From: Arcuatula senhousia
Taxonomy: Eukaryota > Mollusca > Bivalvia > Mytilida > Mytilidae
Length of the DNA stretch: 64,000 bases
NCBI GenBank assembly: GCA_963971305.1
Contig: OZ020309.1
Coordinates: forward strand, 9,107,001-9,171,000
Reading direction: 5' to 3'
Made by a program: the position numbers and the translations under genes. Shown piece by piece: positions 37,401-50,800 of the stretch. How positions within the stretch are numbered: the first letter of the stretch is position 1; every line of letters begins with the position of its first letter. The notes below the pieces were generated by a model, which was given only the letters and a program-made list of their open reading frames with translations, was not told the DNA's origin and made no database searches.

Positions 37401-39894
37401 TAATTTTTTTGGGTGGGTATCAATTTCCCTGACTTACCCAATAGACATTTTATATAAATTGTATATAGGATTCTTAATTTTTGTTCGTACATGTCTGCTT
37501 ATTGGAATCAACAAAGAAGTAACAATTCATTGGATTCTTATTTTCGTGGTTGACTACTGTCAACTTGGTATGCATATGCCCCAGTAGTAACTACTGTCAA
37601 CTACAATAAGCACAAAATTTCGTACCCCATGAATAATAATGAAACCACAGTAATGAAAATGAACACACAGCATAACCAAATTATCCATTTTTACTCCCGT
37701 TTTGGTATTTGAATTTTTCTGGCACCAAAAACTGGAAATAAGAGTTTAACACGGGAATCGGCGTGCACCTCTCTAAAATTTAAAAAATTCTACTTTTTTG
37801 TCATAATCTTAATTTTCTGGAAAAAATACCCCTACATGTTTTTATATATTTTATCAGTGTGCCCATCTAACATCAAAACCTGGATTATAGTATCATACTT
37901 CTGTTCTGTATGCGATCAGAGAGGAATTACCTGCTTGCAAATGCAATCATATCTTCACCAAACAAAACACAACATGTTATTGGCCTGTGAATGAAATAAA
38001 AAAAGAATCATTTGGATAACATGATAACATCAATAAACCATTCGAGAATGAAAAGAAAAGATTTTTTTTATGGATCTCCAATAAAGATAGAAAATAAAAC
38101 TGATGATAAAAAAAAGCAATTAGAAACCTAGGCAGCTTTTAATGGCTCAATTTATTTTCATTTTTCTAATTTGAATCTAGATTGCTGAAATATTGATGTG
38201 TCTATTGATTTCATTACGGTTTTTTAATCTTCATATTTTATCGTAATCTAACTTTGTCTAAAGAATACCTTTAGGATCAAGAGTAACCTATTGTTTGGGA
38301 AAAAATAAACTCGAGACGAAAAAAAATCATGTTGATCTATATTGTTACAGCTATACCATTAGCAACATGAGTCCTTTTACAACAAATTGATCACATTGGA
38401 AGATTTTGCTTTCAAGAATGTATTATGTCTGGTAAAAAATCTGTTAGGGTTAAGAGGATATTTATTGTGTTCCTCGATTGTATAAAAGGATATGGATAAA
38501 GTCAACTGGTGAAAACACGAGATGGTTCGAAAAAGATACAATAATGTTTTTGTCCATTGTTGGCAATTCAATACAACTTTTTGTTACAAAAACAAATGTG
38601 ATTCCAACAAAAAGATTTACCTATCATTTTTTGGTATTTTAACAGAAATATTATTCAGGCTTTTTTTTTATTACAAATACGTCGTACGCATACATGTATG
38701 TACATGGAAGCATAATATATTTTTTCATTATATTTGGTTAGGCAAGTCTTTTATTGCACATGAAATTTCAATGTGAAAGTAATAACAAATGGTGGTTTTA
38801 ATTTAAATTACATGTACATGTATTCTTTGTTTGAAAAAGTTTGCACAACTATATGCATACTGAAAACCGGGAAAATTTCGCGACAACTTTTCTTCGTAGT
38901 AGGATGACTTACTTTTAGTTCTCACAGTTTTAAATTCAATCTGTCATGATATTGTCCATAGACTACATGGAAGACACATAATATTCCCGTCGTCTAATTT
39001 TTGCGCTATCAATTTAAACATGAAAATCACGAAAATAAAAATGTCACAAAATTTTCCCACACTGACCAGAAAATTTTCTTGCCATCTTTTTTTTTCACGG
39101 TGGGATCACTGAATATTAAGGTAATTTGCACAGTTTTAAATTCACACTATAATGTTATTGTCCTTTAAGATGACAATGGAAGAAAAATATATTTGTGCCA
39201 TCAAATTTTCACAATTGTCATGTCAATGCAAAAATACAACTTCTGCAATAATTTCACTGTTTACAGTAAATGATTTTTCATGCATACCAGTTTTTCAAAA
39301 CTTTATGTTCTACATTATACATTGTATTTGCAAGTTTAATTTTTCAGGCCTATTGTAAAACAGTGAGCAACAGTGCAGGTCTTGTTTTAAACACAGCTTG
39401 ATGCACTCCACAACATTTTTAACTGTTATTTAATCATTCTGAGTTCTATGTCCATTCTTTTGATAAAGAAGAAATTGATAAATTTTCAAGACATAGTTTT
39501 CTATTTTACAATTTAAACATTTGAGTTAGATTATTGTACTAATATTTCATTTCTCTAAAAAAAATATTGAATTATCCCCCTTTAAAAGAACTTTCATATT
39601 TTTCTTTTCTTGAATATTTGTAATATGAATATAAGGTTTTGACAGAAATGGATGTATTTTGAACACTGCAAACACTGTACATGTATGGTTCTTTTTTTCT
39701 ATTAATTTCTTCTGGCCAATTCATTTAGGGGCAAATTTAAACATTCTTACAAAATAAATATTTGAATTGCACTTGTATTTTTCCATGGTAAACTGAAAAG
39801 CTGAGCCTTGGATCACTTTGACAGACTTATGTCATACAAAAATAAATTTTAGCTTCTCAGGCCATTTTTGTCAACAAAAAACCCCAGATAAGAC
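37401..39894. other. AT-rich non-coding stretch with MITE remnants
   Basis: Degraded foldback MITE (ACTGAAAACCGGGAAAATTTCG...) at about 38858-39060, and a degraded GCGGATCC-family copy at 37755-37880. No gene recognised. Confidence 0.35.
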
Positions 39895-40394
39895 AGGGAT
39901 GCTTCTACTCTATTTCCTTTTTCTTTTTATTTTATGAAAAAGCAATAAAATGGACAATGAAGCTGCCTCAGAACAGATGAGGCAAGGACCTGAAAAGCTA
40001 AATATGTCCGCACCATCCAAATACCTAATTATTAATTCTCCCCTGTGACAGTTGCCTAGACATTTACCCCAACTGTGTGTATACCAAATATCATATGACT
40101 ACAATGTAGCTTAATATTATACTTTTCAAAAAATTCATTTTCCCACAAAAGTTTTACAAAAAACTTTTCAGGCTGAAAAAAAACTTACGTTCACAGAGTC
40201 ACTTGCGCATAAAAATGGGGTCAGGGACAGTTGCGTAGACCATTACATCAACTGTCTGTATACCCAATATCAGATGCCTAGCTATTATACTTTTCAAGCA
40301 ATTCATTGTCCACAAAAGTCTTACAAAAATGTTTAGGCCACCGCTGTCGGAAAGTAATACCTATGTCTAGCCTTCCATGACTATACTTAACAGA

Positions 40395-40715
40395 GGAGAC
40401 AAAAAAAACCACAAGTTTTACTATGCCACATTTTATATGTGTCTGTCCTAGGCCGGGAATCTTTGTCAAAGCATTTTGTTGTCCCTGTTATCTTTGTGTT
40501 TATTGTTCTATGTCCAGAAATGGGTAATTTTGGGATTGGTATTGAATCTTATGCATTGTATTTTTAGTCTTCGGCCAATGCAAGACGACTAGCAACGACC
40601 TCTGGTTATTTTGAAGATGGTTAACTGTTTTCCATTTTGATTTTTTTCAAATTGCCTTTTCTTTATGTTGGTTGTGTTGCTTACATTTATTCCACATCTC
40701 ATTATTGTCTACATT
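40395..40715 (+). repeat. SINE-like dispersed repeat, copy 4
   Basis: CTATGCCACATTTTATATGTG to TTATTCCACATCTCATTATTG, diverged from copy 3. Confidence 0.5.
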
Positions 40716-40734
40716 GTATGCATCATAAACTGTT

Positions 40735-41115
40735 AACACAGAGACATGTCTCGCCTGTCGCAGCTGGACAAATGCAAATGTTTAAAGTCAATACTGTACT
40801 GATGCTAATGCAAGTGCATACCCAATATCAATGATGTACAATAACTGCTTCATGTTAAACAGACGTAAGAAAAAGGTTAACCTCGGCCAAATCAGTGTAA
40901 AATTTCAAAGTCAGTAGACCTTGACTGCAGGGTCATAAAGATGGAATCCTTTTTAAACTGACCTGTACTGATGCTGATGCAGCTGCATACCAAATATGAA
41001 TGGTGTAACATAACTAGTTCACATAAAACAGACTTAAGCAAAAACTTTAACCAATTGTGGACACCGCCGCCCCCTAAATCACCATACCTAAGTCTCGCCG
41101 TCGCAGGCGAGACAA
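40735..41115. mobile_element. Family A element, short copy
   Basis: Left ACATGTCTCGCCTGTCGC. The right end is a clean 3' hairpin at 41092-41113, GTCTCGCC-GTCGCA-GGCGAGAC, followed by AATAAA. Two diverged core units (GATGCTGATGCAGCTGCATACC). Confidence 0.65.
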
Positions 41116-42654
41116 TAAAATGTAGGGTCTACAACTTGTTTTCCATATGCGGCTTATGCCTTTCAATTTTGGAATAAACAAGCTTCATAAAACTAATAAC
41201 TAATTCATAATAGATTAGATTTGCAAACCTACTATGACTGCAAGCTTATTTATACCAATGAATTAGAACTGCACACCTTAAATACCTTTAAAATCATGAA
41301 TCACTATATTTACATTCACTTTCGTAAATGCCTTTTATCCCCAACTTTTCAACTTGTCTTTACTTGGCATACATATAACATGAGAAAATCTGCAAATGTA
41401 AACAAAATTGTATTAGCATTCAGCAAAAGGTAGCAATTAGTTTTTGGTAGCTTAGGGTTTTTATAAAGAAGAATATAAAAATCTCATAAAAAATAAACAA
41501 GACTTTTGTGTTTTATGTTTAAACAACCAAGAATAGACTTCAAGGGAAAAGGACAAAGTACTGTTTATTGCTCATTGTTGCTTTTATTATCATTAATGAT
41601 TTGTGGAAAATTTGTTAAAAAAAAGGGTTTTATTCAATTTCATGTAAAGCAAATATGTCAAATGTACAAACAATTTGGCCTAAATAAATTTTAAGGTCAG
41701 AAGTTTACTGACAATACATTTATGCTATAGATTTTTAGGAAATTATAAATCACCACAAAAAAAACAAAGCCCCCAAAATCAGCATAATCAAAAGGCAGCC
41801 TTTTTATTCTTGTATAAATGAATTTACATGTATTATCTCCCTTTGACCACTGGCCCACATACATGTATTGTCTACCAAAATCTTTTTTTTTCGTCCCCAT
41901 TTTTTGAAGTCATTTTGACCAAAATGTAGTAAAATAAAACTTTGCATATCAATTTGTTACCAAATTTGCCATAAACTTAGTTTATTTCGTTCAAACTTTT
42001 TCGAACATATTGATTGATTATTTGTTTATATTTGTGATGACAGATACAATTTTAGTGTATTTAATGTGGCCATCGAAAGACTGTAATATGGTGAAAAAAA
42101 TAAGTAAATTCAATGTGAATTATCTAATCGTCTTCATTTATTATGTACGAGTTATAAACATCATTTTCTTTGTTTGGCGACTTTGGCCTTTTTGCGCAAT
42201 GAATATTTCCACAGACTATAACATTGAGATACAGTTACTGGCCGCTATTTTGAACAAGCAAAGTTTATAAACAAAATTCAAAACCGTGTGCATGCTAAAG
42301 GCGGGATTAAGCTCATAAATATGAATAATTGTAAAGCTTTACAAATATTATTTAGAGATTATTGTTTTTCGATTTTTAGATTAATTAGGTATCATAACCG
42401 TATTTTTGTTGTTAATATGTTTAAAATTAGACAAAACAAGTTGTCTGTTGGCCTTTTTTTTTGTTAGTAAAAAAAAATATTTTTTGGTAGACAATATCCC
42501 TTTAAGGTGTCAAATGTAGTAAATTTATTGCCTTATGTGTACAAATACACCATAATTTTTGCTGATATTTTATCCAGTAAGCAGAGCAAAGCAGACTTCA
42601 AACAAAGTGGAGATATGAACTATTTTGATGCTCATTTTTGAGTTCTTAAATTTC
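41116..42654. other. AT-rich non-coding stretch
   Basis: No gene supported. 42040-42250 is open on the plus strand for 86 codons but resembles nothing I know. Confidence 0.3.
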
Positions 42655-42790
42655 ATGGACAAGTAGTTCAAGACAATGGCCTCGTTGAAGGCTGCTGGAG
42701 GTTGTCCATTCAATGTGTTTTTTTTTCTGAATTGCCGCTTGATTGTGGGCTGTGTCGTGTACACTTATTCCACATCTCATTATTTTCTAA
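42655..42790 (+). repeat. SINE-like dispersed repeat, copy 5
   Basis: GTTGAAGGCTGCTGGAGGTTGTCCATT and GCTGTGTCGTGTACACTTATTCC. Confidence 0.5.
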
Positions 42791-43745
42791 ATATAATTTC
42801 GTATCCAGTGAAAATCCGGGCCAAAGTTTTGACAATTTCAAATGTAAAAATTTGAAATTTAAACATATTCATATAAGAGTCAATTTACAAAATATTTGTT
42901 ATAAAAAAATAAATATAATATCAATCAATTAAAAGTTTCGAATTTACTATTAGTATGTAAAATTTAAAAGAAGATAAAAGTTATCATTTCTTTTGCACCT
43001 TTGTCTGGGTGTTAATTTCTGGTTACACATTTTAGGCACCAAAATTTTCTTACATCATTGATCATGCCTGGGAAACTCGAAAGTCGCAACCAAAATTCTG
43101 GGACCCTGAATTTTGTGATTTACATTTAATGAAATAAATTTCAGAAATCGAAGAATGTCACTCCATGTATATTTTTTGAATTACAAATACCAAAACGAGG
43201 GTATAAACAGTTAATTTTGATATGCTATATATCGATATTTCAAGGAGTAACCTCTCATCAGTAGCATTTAAATCAAAACATTGGATAATTGTAAATAAAG
43301 CAAAAACAGTTTATTTTGTTCAATTAATAACGTTAAGTTACATTTTTCCTTTGGCTTAAAATACAGGCTCAACTATTATTTTTGGTATAATTTTAATAAG
43401 ATCTGTGAAAAAATTCACATGGAGTGACATTCTCTGATTATTGCAAAAACTGTTCTTAAAATCACTTAGTATCAATAAACTACAGGTTACAACAATATTT
43501 GGTTGCGACTTGCAAGTTTCCAAGGCGTGTTGATGGTTGAAACTTAGAATAACGATTTGAAAAACAAAAATGATACCAGTTCATTGAATATTTTATCAAA
43601 AATCTTTGTGTTCAATTTCATAATTTCATCATGTTTTCACTCTTTACGAGTCAAAATTGAAAACAGGTACAGGTACGGGTAAATGAGCCGAAAATAGTAC
43701 AGTTACGCATTTCAGGCCCTCCATCACGACTGATGTAGTGATGAT

Positions 43746-44290
43746 TTAAGGTTCATCTGTACCTTTCGTTAAAAATAGCGAAATTTCCTACCTATTTTTT
43801 AGTATATGCAGAACAAAAACGACAAATAAAATAATAAAATAAAGCATAGCTGGACCTAGATATGGTAATTTCCGATTCAATTTCTATCAATTTTTAATTT
43901 AAAGTTCCTTAAAAATAAAGATCTCTTTTTTTTCCTGTTCAGATTTTAGATTGAAAAAGGACAAACTATCCCTATTGTGCCTCTTACATGGAACAAGGTG
44001 AACACTTTTAGTTAAATCCCTTATTGAAAGTTGCATGAAATTTGAGGCCACAAGAAAGGGTGAAAGTGATATTAGCCTTAAATCGGGTGTTTTCAAAAGC
44101 GGAGAAAAAAGAGATCTCTTGAATAAAGGATTTTTTCGGGATGAATTCAAAGAGAAAAGGTAAGAATTTTTAATATCTAGGTCCAGCTACACTTTATATT
44201 TCAATTTTATGTGCAGGTTTGGCTGTGCATATACTGAAAATAGATTAAAAATAACGCCATGTTTTAAAGAAAGGTACAGATGAACCTTAA
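43746..44290. mobile_element. 545-bp piggyBac-like MITE with TTAA target site
   Basis: TTAA at 43746-43749 and 44287-44290. Inverted ends GGTTCATCTGTACCTTTC and GAAAGGTACAGATGAACC are perfect over 18 nt. Subterminal inverted strings (GCTGGACCTAGATAT at about 43848 against ATATCTAGGTCCAGC at about 44174; AAAGATCTCTTTTTT against AAAAAAGAGATCTCTT) make most of it fold back. No transposase. Confidence 0.7.
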
Positions 44291-44810
44291 CTAATTTCAT
44301 CAAAGCAAAATTTATCAATTGCAAAGTTCAAAATTACATATATATTGTTGGGCCCTAATGATTGGAAAATAAAATATATTATACGTATAGATCCGAGGAC
44401 TGGTATGTTTAACAAACATTAAGCTTCTTTATGATGACAAAGGGTTAGGGAATGGATGGAATACATGTTGTACATGATGTGCCTTCGCTTCAAATTTCCC
44501 GGGAAAATAGAGTTGCGGTTCCTGCATTTGACTTAGATAAAGTGTTGATTTCTCTACCAAAACATTGCATTCTTAAACATTGAACGTATATTGAGATATT
44601 GACAAATAAATACTTTTAATTTTCCATGAAATAATAAAATTTAAGTATCCTCATGCAACAATCTAGCTTGAAATGTCTGATAAATCAGTAAGATTTTATT
44701 AAAATATTTGCTTTTTCTATGACGAATAAACACTTTATTTCATAGCACTGGTGAATTATCTCCCCTTGTCAAAAGCGTCTCGAAATTTTAGCATCTATAA
44801 GATTTAAACT

Positions 44811-44882
44811 ATGCCGATGGCTACAATTGAATCTGTAGTCGAAGAACAAAAAGATACAACCAAAGCTGTTGACAGGGAAAAG
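44811..44882 (+). CDS. SAP18: SAP18 exon 1 (residues 1-24)
   Basis: This exon encodes MPMATIESVVEE followed by QKDTTKAVDREK. It ends on a complete lysine codon directly before GTATTT at 44883. The DREK end just before TCPLLLRVF matches the SAP18 family. The 5' UTR and promoter are not defined; the roughly 100 bases upstream have no obvious TATA element. Confidence 0.9.
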
Positions 44883-47800
44883 GTATTTGTTGACGCAAGG
44901 ACGAATAATGTGGATGTCTGTTGTTTTTTTTCTCTCAGAAATAACTAAGTTGACACTCACAGACACTTGTTGCTCGTGTTGTTGCCATGCTTATTGGAAC
45001 ATGTGTACTTAAAATGTCCCTTTCAATCCTTACGCTTTCATCTAATTAAGGGTCCTCCCTCATATCTCTAGGTTAAAAGTTCACAAGAGCTTATGTTGAC
45101 TGTTGTGCATATTTGTCAGGTTGGGTATAATAGCTCATTTTCGCTCTATACATGTAGCTCATTTGATGGTATACATATTTAGTATCAAATGGACGTAGTC
45201 ATGGAAATTTGCCAATTTTGGTACTATAAATCAGGAAAACCATAAATATTTCAGACCATCTTCAAAAAATCACAGGATACGATTACGGCAAAACCGTAAC
45301 AATAAGAAATTCTTATTGTTACGGCATCGAGGAAAATCAGGAACAGATGACGGGACGGAGACCGAATCATTTACAACTGTAACAATAAGAATTTTCTTAT
45401 TATTACGGCAAATTCATTTATGGACGATATGCACAAGAGATGTACCAAAGATTAGTTATTTTATACATGTTATAGTTAATTTCTCCCGCTAATAATAATT
45501 AATTACATGTATTAATTAGATAAATACTACTACTTATAACATAGACCTGTATATTCTAATAAACAGGTCTATGCTTATAGTAATAACAATAACTAAGAAA
45601 AACCAGCGAATTTGCGGAAAAATCAATAGTTGCGTTGCTTTAAAAAAAAGACCTCACAATAAATACATTGCATATGCATGACCTTACTGTACGTGGTTGT
45701 GCTAATCGCAAATTAAAGGTTCTACAGTATTATTTTACTCTAAATTAGTTTTTGGTTTATTATCTTTTATTGTTTGTTACCTCACCTTTATGTCCAATGG
45801 CATATAAGTTTCAAGCAATCGCTACGCAATTTTGTCAATTTATTGAAACGTTGAGCCTAATTACTAATTTTTGTAAGTTTCTAATTAATTTGAAATAATT
45901 TCAAACAGTGTTTAGTCTTGGGAGCAAATAATTTCAAACAGTGTTTAGTCTTGGTAGCCAAATACCCGCTCGAGCACTTCCTAGCGCTTTTTAGTATGAC
46001 CACCGGAAACGTCTTGGGAGCCAAATACCCGCTCGAGCGCTTCCTAGCGCTTTTAAGTTAGTCTCGATCATCCAGACGCTTTTAATGGCTGCGCCATATA
46101 TATTTATCTATAGACTGGGTTCGAGGCTACTTTTTAGTATGACCACCGGAAACTTGTTCTGTTATGTATAGTTCCGTAACAATGACGGCTATAGGGTTTC
46201 CGGATCAATTAATTAAGTTAATTAGCAAACTGCAGACATAATTGCATATGTGCTAATGAAATTTTCAAAGGGCACAACCATCCCCTATTTTTGATATATG
46301 AAGCTTAGTCGTAGCATTTGTAGTTTAGGCTGCAACCGGCTAACAAAAAACGCTTTGTTATTTTAGTAGTATAGATAATAAAATTGAGAAAATTAAAACT
46401 TATTATCTCAGAATAAAAGAACACATGTAAATTCATCTCATCGGTAAACATGGTAAACATTCTCTCTACTCTTTGTTGAATAAAACTTTTTGCCGTAGGG
46501 AGTGCTCCGGCTAAAGAGAATGCCTCTTCTGTATACATCACCTATGTTCTTAAGGATTCAGTATCTAACACCTCAATTGTGAACAATGAACGAAAAGGAT
46601 CCATTTTTAGCTCTCATGGACCGAAGGTCCATGTGAGCTATTACCATCACTTGGCGTCGTCGTCTGTTAACAATTTTTCAAAAATCTTCTCCTCTGAAAC
46701 TACTGAACAGAATTTAATGAAACTTGATATGAATGATCCTTAGGGTGTCCTGCACCAAACTTGTGTTTCAATTTTTGATCCGTCAAAAAACATGGCCACC
46801 GTTACTAAAAATAGACCAGGGGGTCAGACTACTGTTTTTGGCTTGTAAATCAAAAAGTATAAGAGATAGATGAAATCTGATGCCACCCTACTGCTTCGGC
46901 ATCAAAAGTTCTACAAAAGTCTTCATTTGGTCGGAGTTGTCAGATGATCCCTTATAGGGGTTACAGCCCCTTAAAGGTGAAAAATAGCGTTTTTGCATGT
47001 TTTTGGCCTATAGAATGAAAACTATTGTAGATAGAGAAAAGCTGTTGCTTGCTTAAATGTTCAGCTTATTAAGCTCTACAAAAGTCTCCATAGGGTCGAA
47101 GTTGTCAGATGACCCCTAATAGGGGTTACAGCCCCTTAAAGGCGAAAAATAGTGTTTTTGGCCTATAGAATGAAAACTATTGCAGATAGAGAAAAGCTGT
47201 TGCTTGCTAACATGTTCAGCTCATTTAGCTCTACAAAAGTCTTCATGGGGTCGAAGTTGTCAGATGACCCTTTATAGGGGTTAAAGCCCCTTAAAGGCAA
47301 AAATTAGTGTTTTTGGCCTATAATAGAATGAAAACTATTGCAGATAGAGAAAAGCTGTTGCTTGCTTAAATGTTCAGCTCATTTAGCTCTACAAAAGTCT
47401 CCATAAGGTCAAAGTTGTCAGATGATCCCTTATAGGGGTTACAGCCCCTTAAAGGTGAAAAATAGTGTTTTTGCATGTGTTTGGCCTGTAGAATGAAAAC
47501 TATTGTAGATAGAGAAAAGCTGTTGCTTGCTTAAATGTTCAACTCATTTAGCTCTACAAAAGTCTCCATAGGGTCAAAGTTGTCTGATGACCCCTTATAC
47601 ATGTTATAGGGGTTATACATGTAGCCCCTTAAAGGCGAAAAATAGTGTTTTTGGCCTATAGAATGAAAACTATTGCAGATAGAGAAAAGCTGTTGCTTGC
47701 TTAAATGTTCAGCTCATTTAGTTCTACAAAAGTCTCCTTTATAGGATCGAAGTTGTCAGATGACCCTTAATAGGGGTTACAGCCCCTTAAATAAACTTTT

Positions 47801-50800
47801 TCATGTTTTTGGCCTTTAGAATGAAAACTATAGCATATAGAGAAAAGCTGTAGCTTGCTTAAATGTTCAGCTCATTTAGCTCTACAAAAGTCTTCGTTGG
47901 GTCAAAGTTGTCAGATTATCCCTTATAGGGGTTACAGCACCTTAAAGGCAAAAATAGTGCTTTTGGCGTCAAGAATGAAAACTTGCAGATATAAAAAAAC
48001 GGTTGCTTGATTTAATGTTCACTCATTTAGCTCTACAAAAGTCTCCATAAGGTCAAAGTTGTCAGATGATCCCTTATAGGGGTTATAGCCCCTTAAAGGC
48101 GAAAAATAGTGTTTTTGGCCAATAGAATGAAAACTATTGCAGATAAAGAAAAGCTGTTGCTTGCCTAAATGTTCAGCTCATTTAGGTCTACAAAAGTCTG
48201 CATAGGGTTGATTGAAGTTGTCTGATAACCCCTTATAGGGGTTACAGCCCCTTAAAAGTTAAATAATAGTATTTTTTGATTATTTAGAATGAAAACTATT
48301 GCAGATAGAGAAAAGCTTTTTCATGCTTAAACATTTAGCTCATTTAGCTATACAAAAGTCTTCATAGGGTTGACATCAAGACCAGGTGAGCGATTCAGGC
48401 TCCTGGGAGCCTCTTGTTTTGTTTGGAGAAAAATTTAAATCATAAACGGGGCTTGGATACTCCAAACAAATTAGACGTACAGCTTGTTCTGATTTTTGAC
48501 CATAAAATCGTTACCATCGTCTGTGATGGATGCCTTGAATGGTTTCACCACAATTACATGTAGCAGGATTAAAACAAAACCCGAAAATCACCTATTGGTT
48601 GTGTCGCATGTGTCATTAGTTATCAAAATAACTTGGGAGTTTAATTTAGATTACCTTTTTTTCCCCCTTGTATTATATAAATTAATAAAATATTTTGCCA
48701 CTCTTTATTTCATATCGCCACAATATCGATTTGCCGTAATAATAAGAAAATTCTTATTGTTACGGTCGTAAATGATTCGGTCTCCATCCGGTCATCCGTT
48801 CCCGATTTTCGTCTTTGCCATAACAATAAGAATTTCTTATTGTTACGGTTTTGCCCAAATTTGCCGTAACCATATCCTGTGCCTTACAAAAAATGTTGCT
48901 CATAACAATTAACATTGACATATGCAACAAATGCAACAAAAAATTCAAATCTAAAAAAATTTTTTTTACTTCATGAAAAACCTGTTTGAACATCTTAAGA
49001 ACATACAAAATGATGCTTTGTTAAATATGCGAAATCATTGAAAACTGGTACAAACTTGAGTTTTTTTTATAAAGATGTGCTGGTCTAACTGTTGTAATTA
49101 AAGTTTACAAATAAAATTATATGGTTTATAAAAATCTTGAAAAATTGTGTGCTTCATTACTTAACATTTTAATTTACAAATGGCAAAAACTCCTGACTGA
49201 CTTGTCTTTACAATCAAATTGAGGTTCTCTACAGGAGTTTACTTAAAAAAAATTGATACTTAAAATTTTGTATTTGACAGGCTATTATTTAAAGTTGGAC
49301 TAATTACAATATTATTGTTTTAAGCTGTATTCACTATTGACATACACATGTATAACTTTCTCATTGTAGACATGCCCTTTGTTGCTGCGAGTGTTCTGTA
49401 ACCAGGGTCGCCACCATAACTTGAGTGAATTCCAGCGTGGACAAACACCAAGCAATGAACTACAGATTTACACATGGTAATTATAGGCAGGGATGTGTGG
49501 GGGAATGAAAATGTTATATCAATATTTTTTTCATTTACACCAAGAGACAAATTACAGAGAGAGTTGCACTTGTACATTTGTACATGCACATGTGTAACTG
49601 GATATTAATTTACCACTATGAGAATAATAGGTTCTTACACGAGTCTTTATTGAAGATCAGGGATTTCTTCCACGAGTGTAAGAAATTCTGTCTTTTCACG
49701 AGTGGAGCGCAGCGGAACGAGTGAAAAGACGAAGAATTTCTTACACAAGTGGAAGAAATTCCCGATCTTCAATAAATAACGAGTGTAAGAACATATTTCT
49801 TCCGTTTTTAACAGTGAAAAAAATAATTTCATGAATGAATATAACGAGGTCAAAATCCAATTTGCATATATCAGGGATTAAATAAAACTTTTTGGACATC
49901 CCTGCATATATTGAATTAATGCGCAAAAATTAAATTTGCATATATTGAGTTAATGCACGACCAATAAAATGGTTTTTTTTATTTGTAAACAAACAGACGA
50001 CATATCATTAATTTATTCATTGACCTTTCAACTTTTACGAACTACTTTTTGTTACGGTTTTTGATTGGTTGATTTCTCTACGACAGAAACGGTCACATGA
50101 TAGTGTCTGTCATGGGCTGTCTGTCATAGAAAATAAACAAAAACGGAAGAATATTTTTTCTTAAGTTAACATGGATTGCTCTTGATCATGTTTATTGGGA
50201 TTAAAGAGAAATGCTTATGGAGTATGTACATGTTTGCATGACAAAAAAAAAATCCCATTATGCTGTGAATTTAATTATTTTTGTGGGTACCAATTTATTT
50301 GGATTGCTGAAAAAATTTAAGTTTGTTGGTTTTCAAATTTTTGGCTCTGAAGTTTGCAGTATGCAAAACATTGTGATCCACCCCATTCTCGAAAACCACG
50401 AAAATTGATATCCCATGAAATATATTGAAACCTGTGACAGTAAACAAGAAAAGTGCTTTAATTGCCTTTTCCTTAAGCCACAAAAAGGTCTTCAACATGT
50501 TCAACAGGGAGCAAAGGGGGCATCTTGGTGCAAGTTGAGGACCACCCCTATCACCTGTTTAAACATAATTCTTACATTAAGCAAGCAGCTGATTATTCTG
50601 TTAATGCTTATAGCAAATAAATAAGATCATGACTGAAGCGTTTCCAAGTTCATAGAATGAGAATAAGAATATTTATTTGCCAATTACAGACCCTATATAT
50701 ATGTATGATAAATTTACATTGAATGATTTAAATGATATAAAGTTTATATATCCATGTGCAATATGAGATGCCTTAATCTCTTTTTCTTTTATTTTAGGAG

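Noticed and set aside
44769..44966. Minus-strand 65-aa ORF opposite SAP18 exon 1
   Set aside because: Shadow of the real exon on the other strand.
45001..45056. Alternative SAP18 exon 2 at a TGTCCCTTTC... string
   Set aside because: Only the Cys-Pro matches. The full conserved exon is at 49370-49476.
49320..49589. Minus-strand 89-aa ORF opposite SAP18 exon 2
   Set aside because: Shadow. The plus strand encodes the conserved SAP18 segment with correct splice sites.
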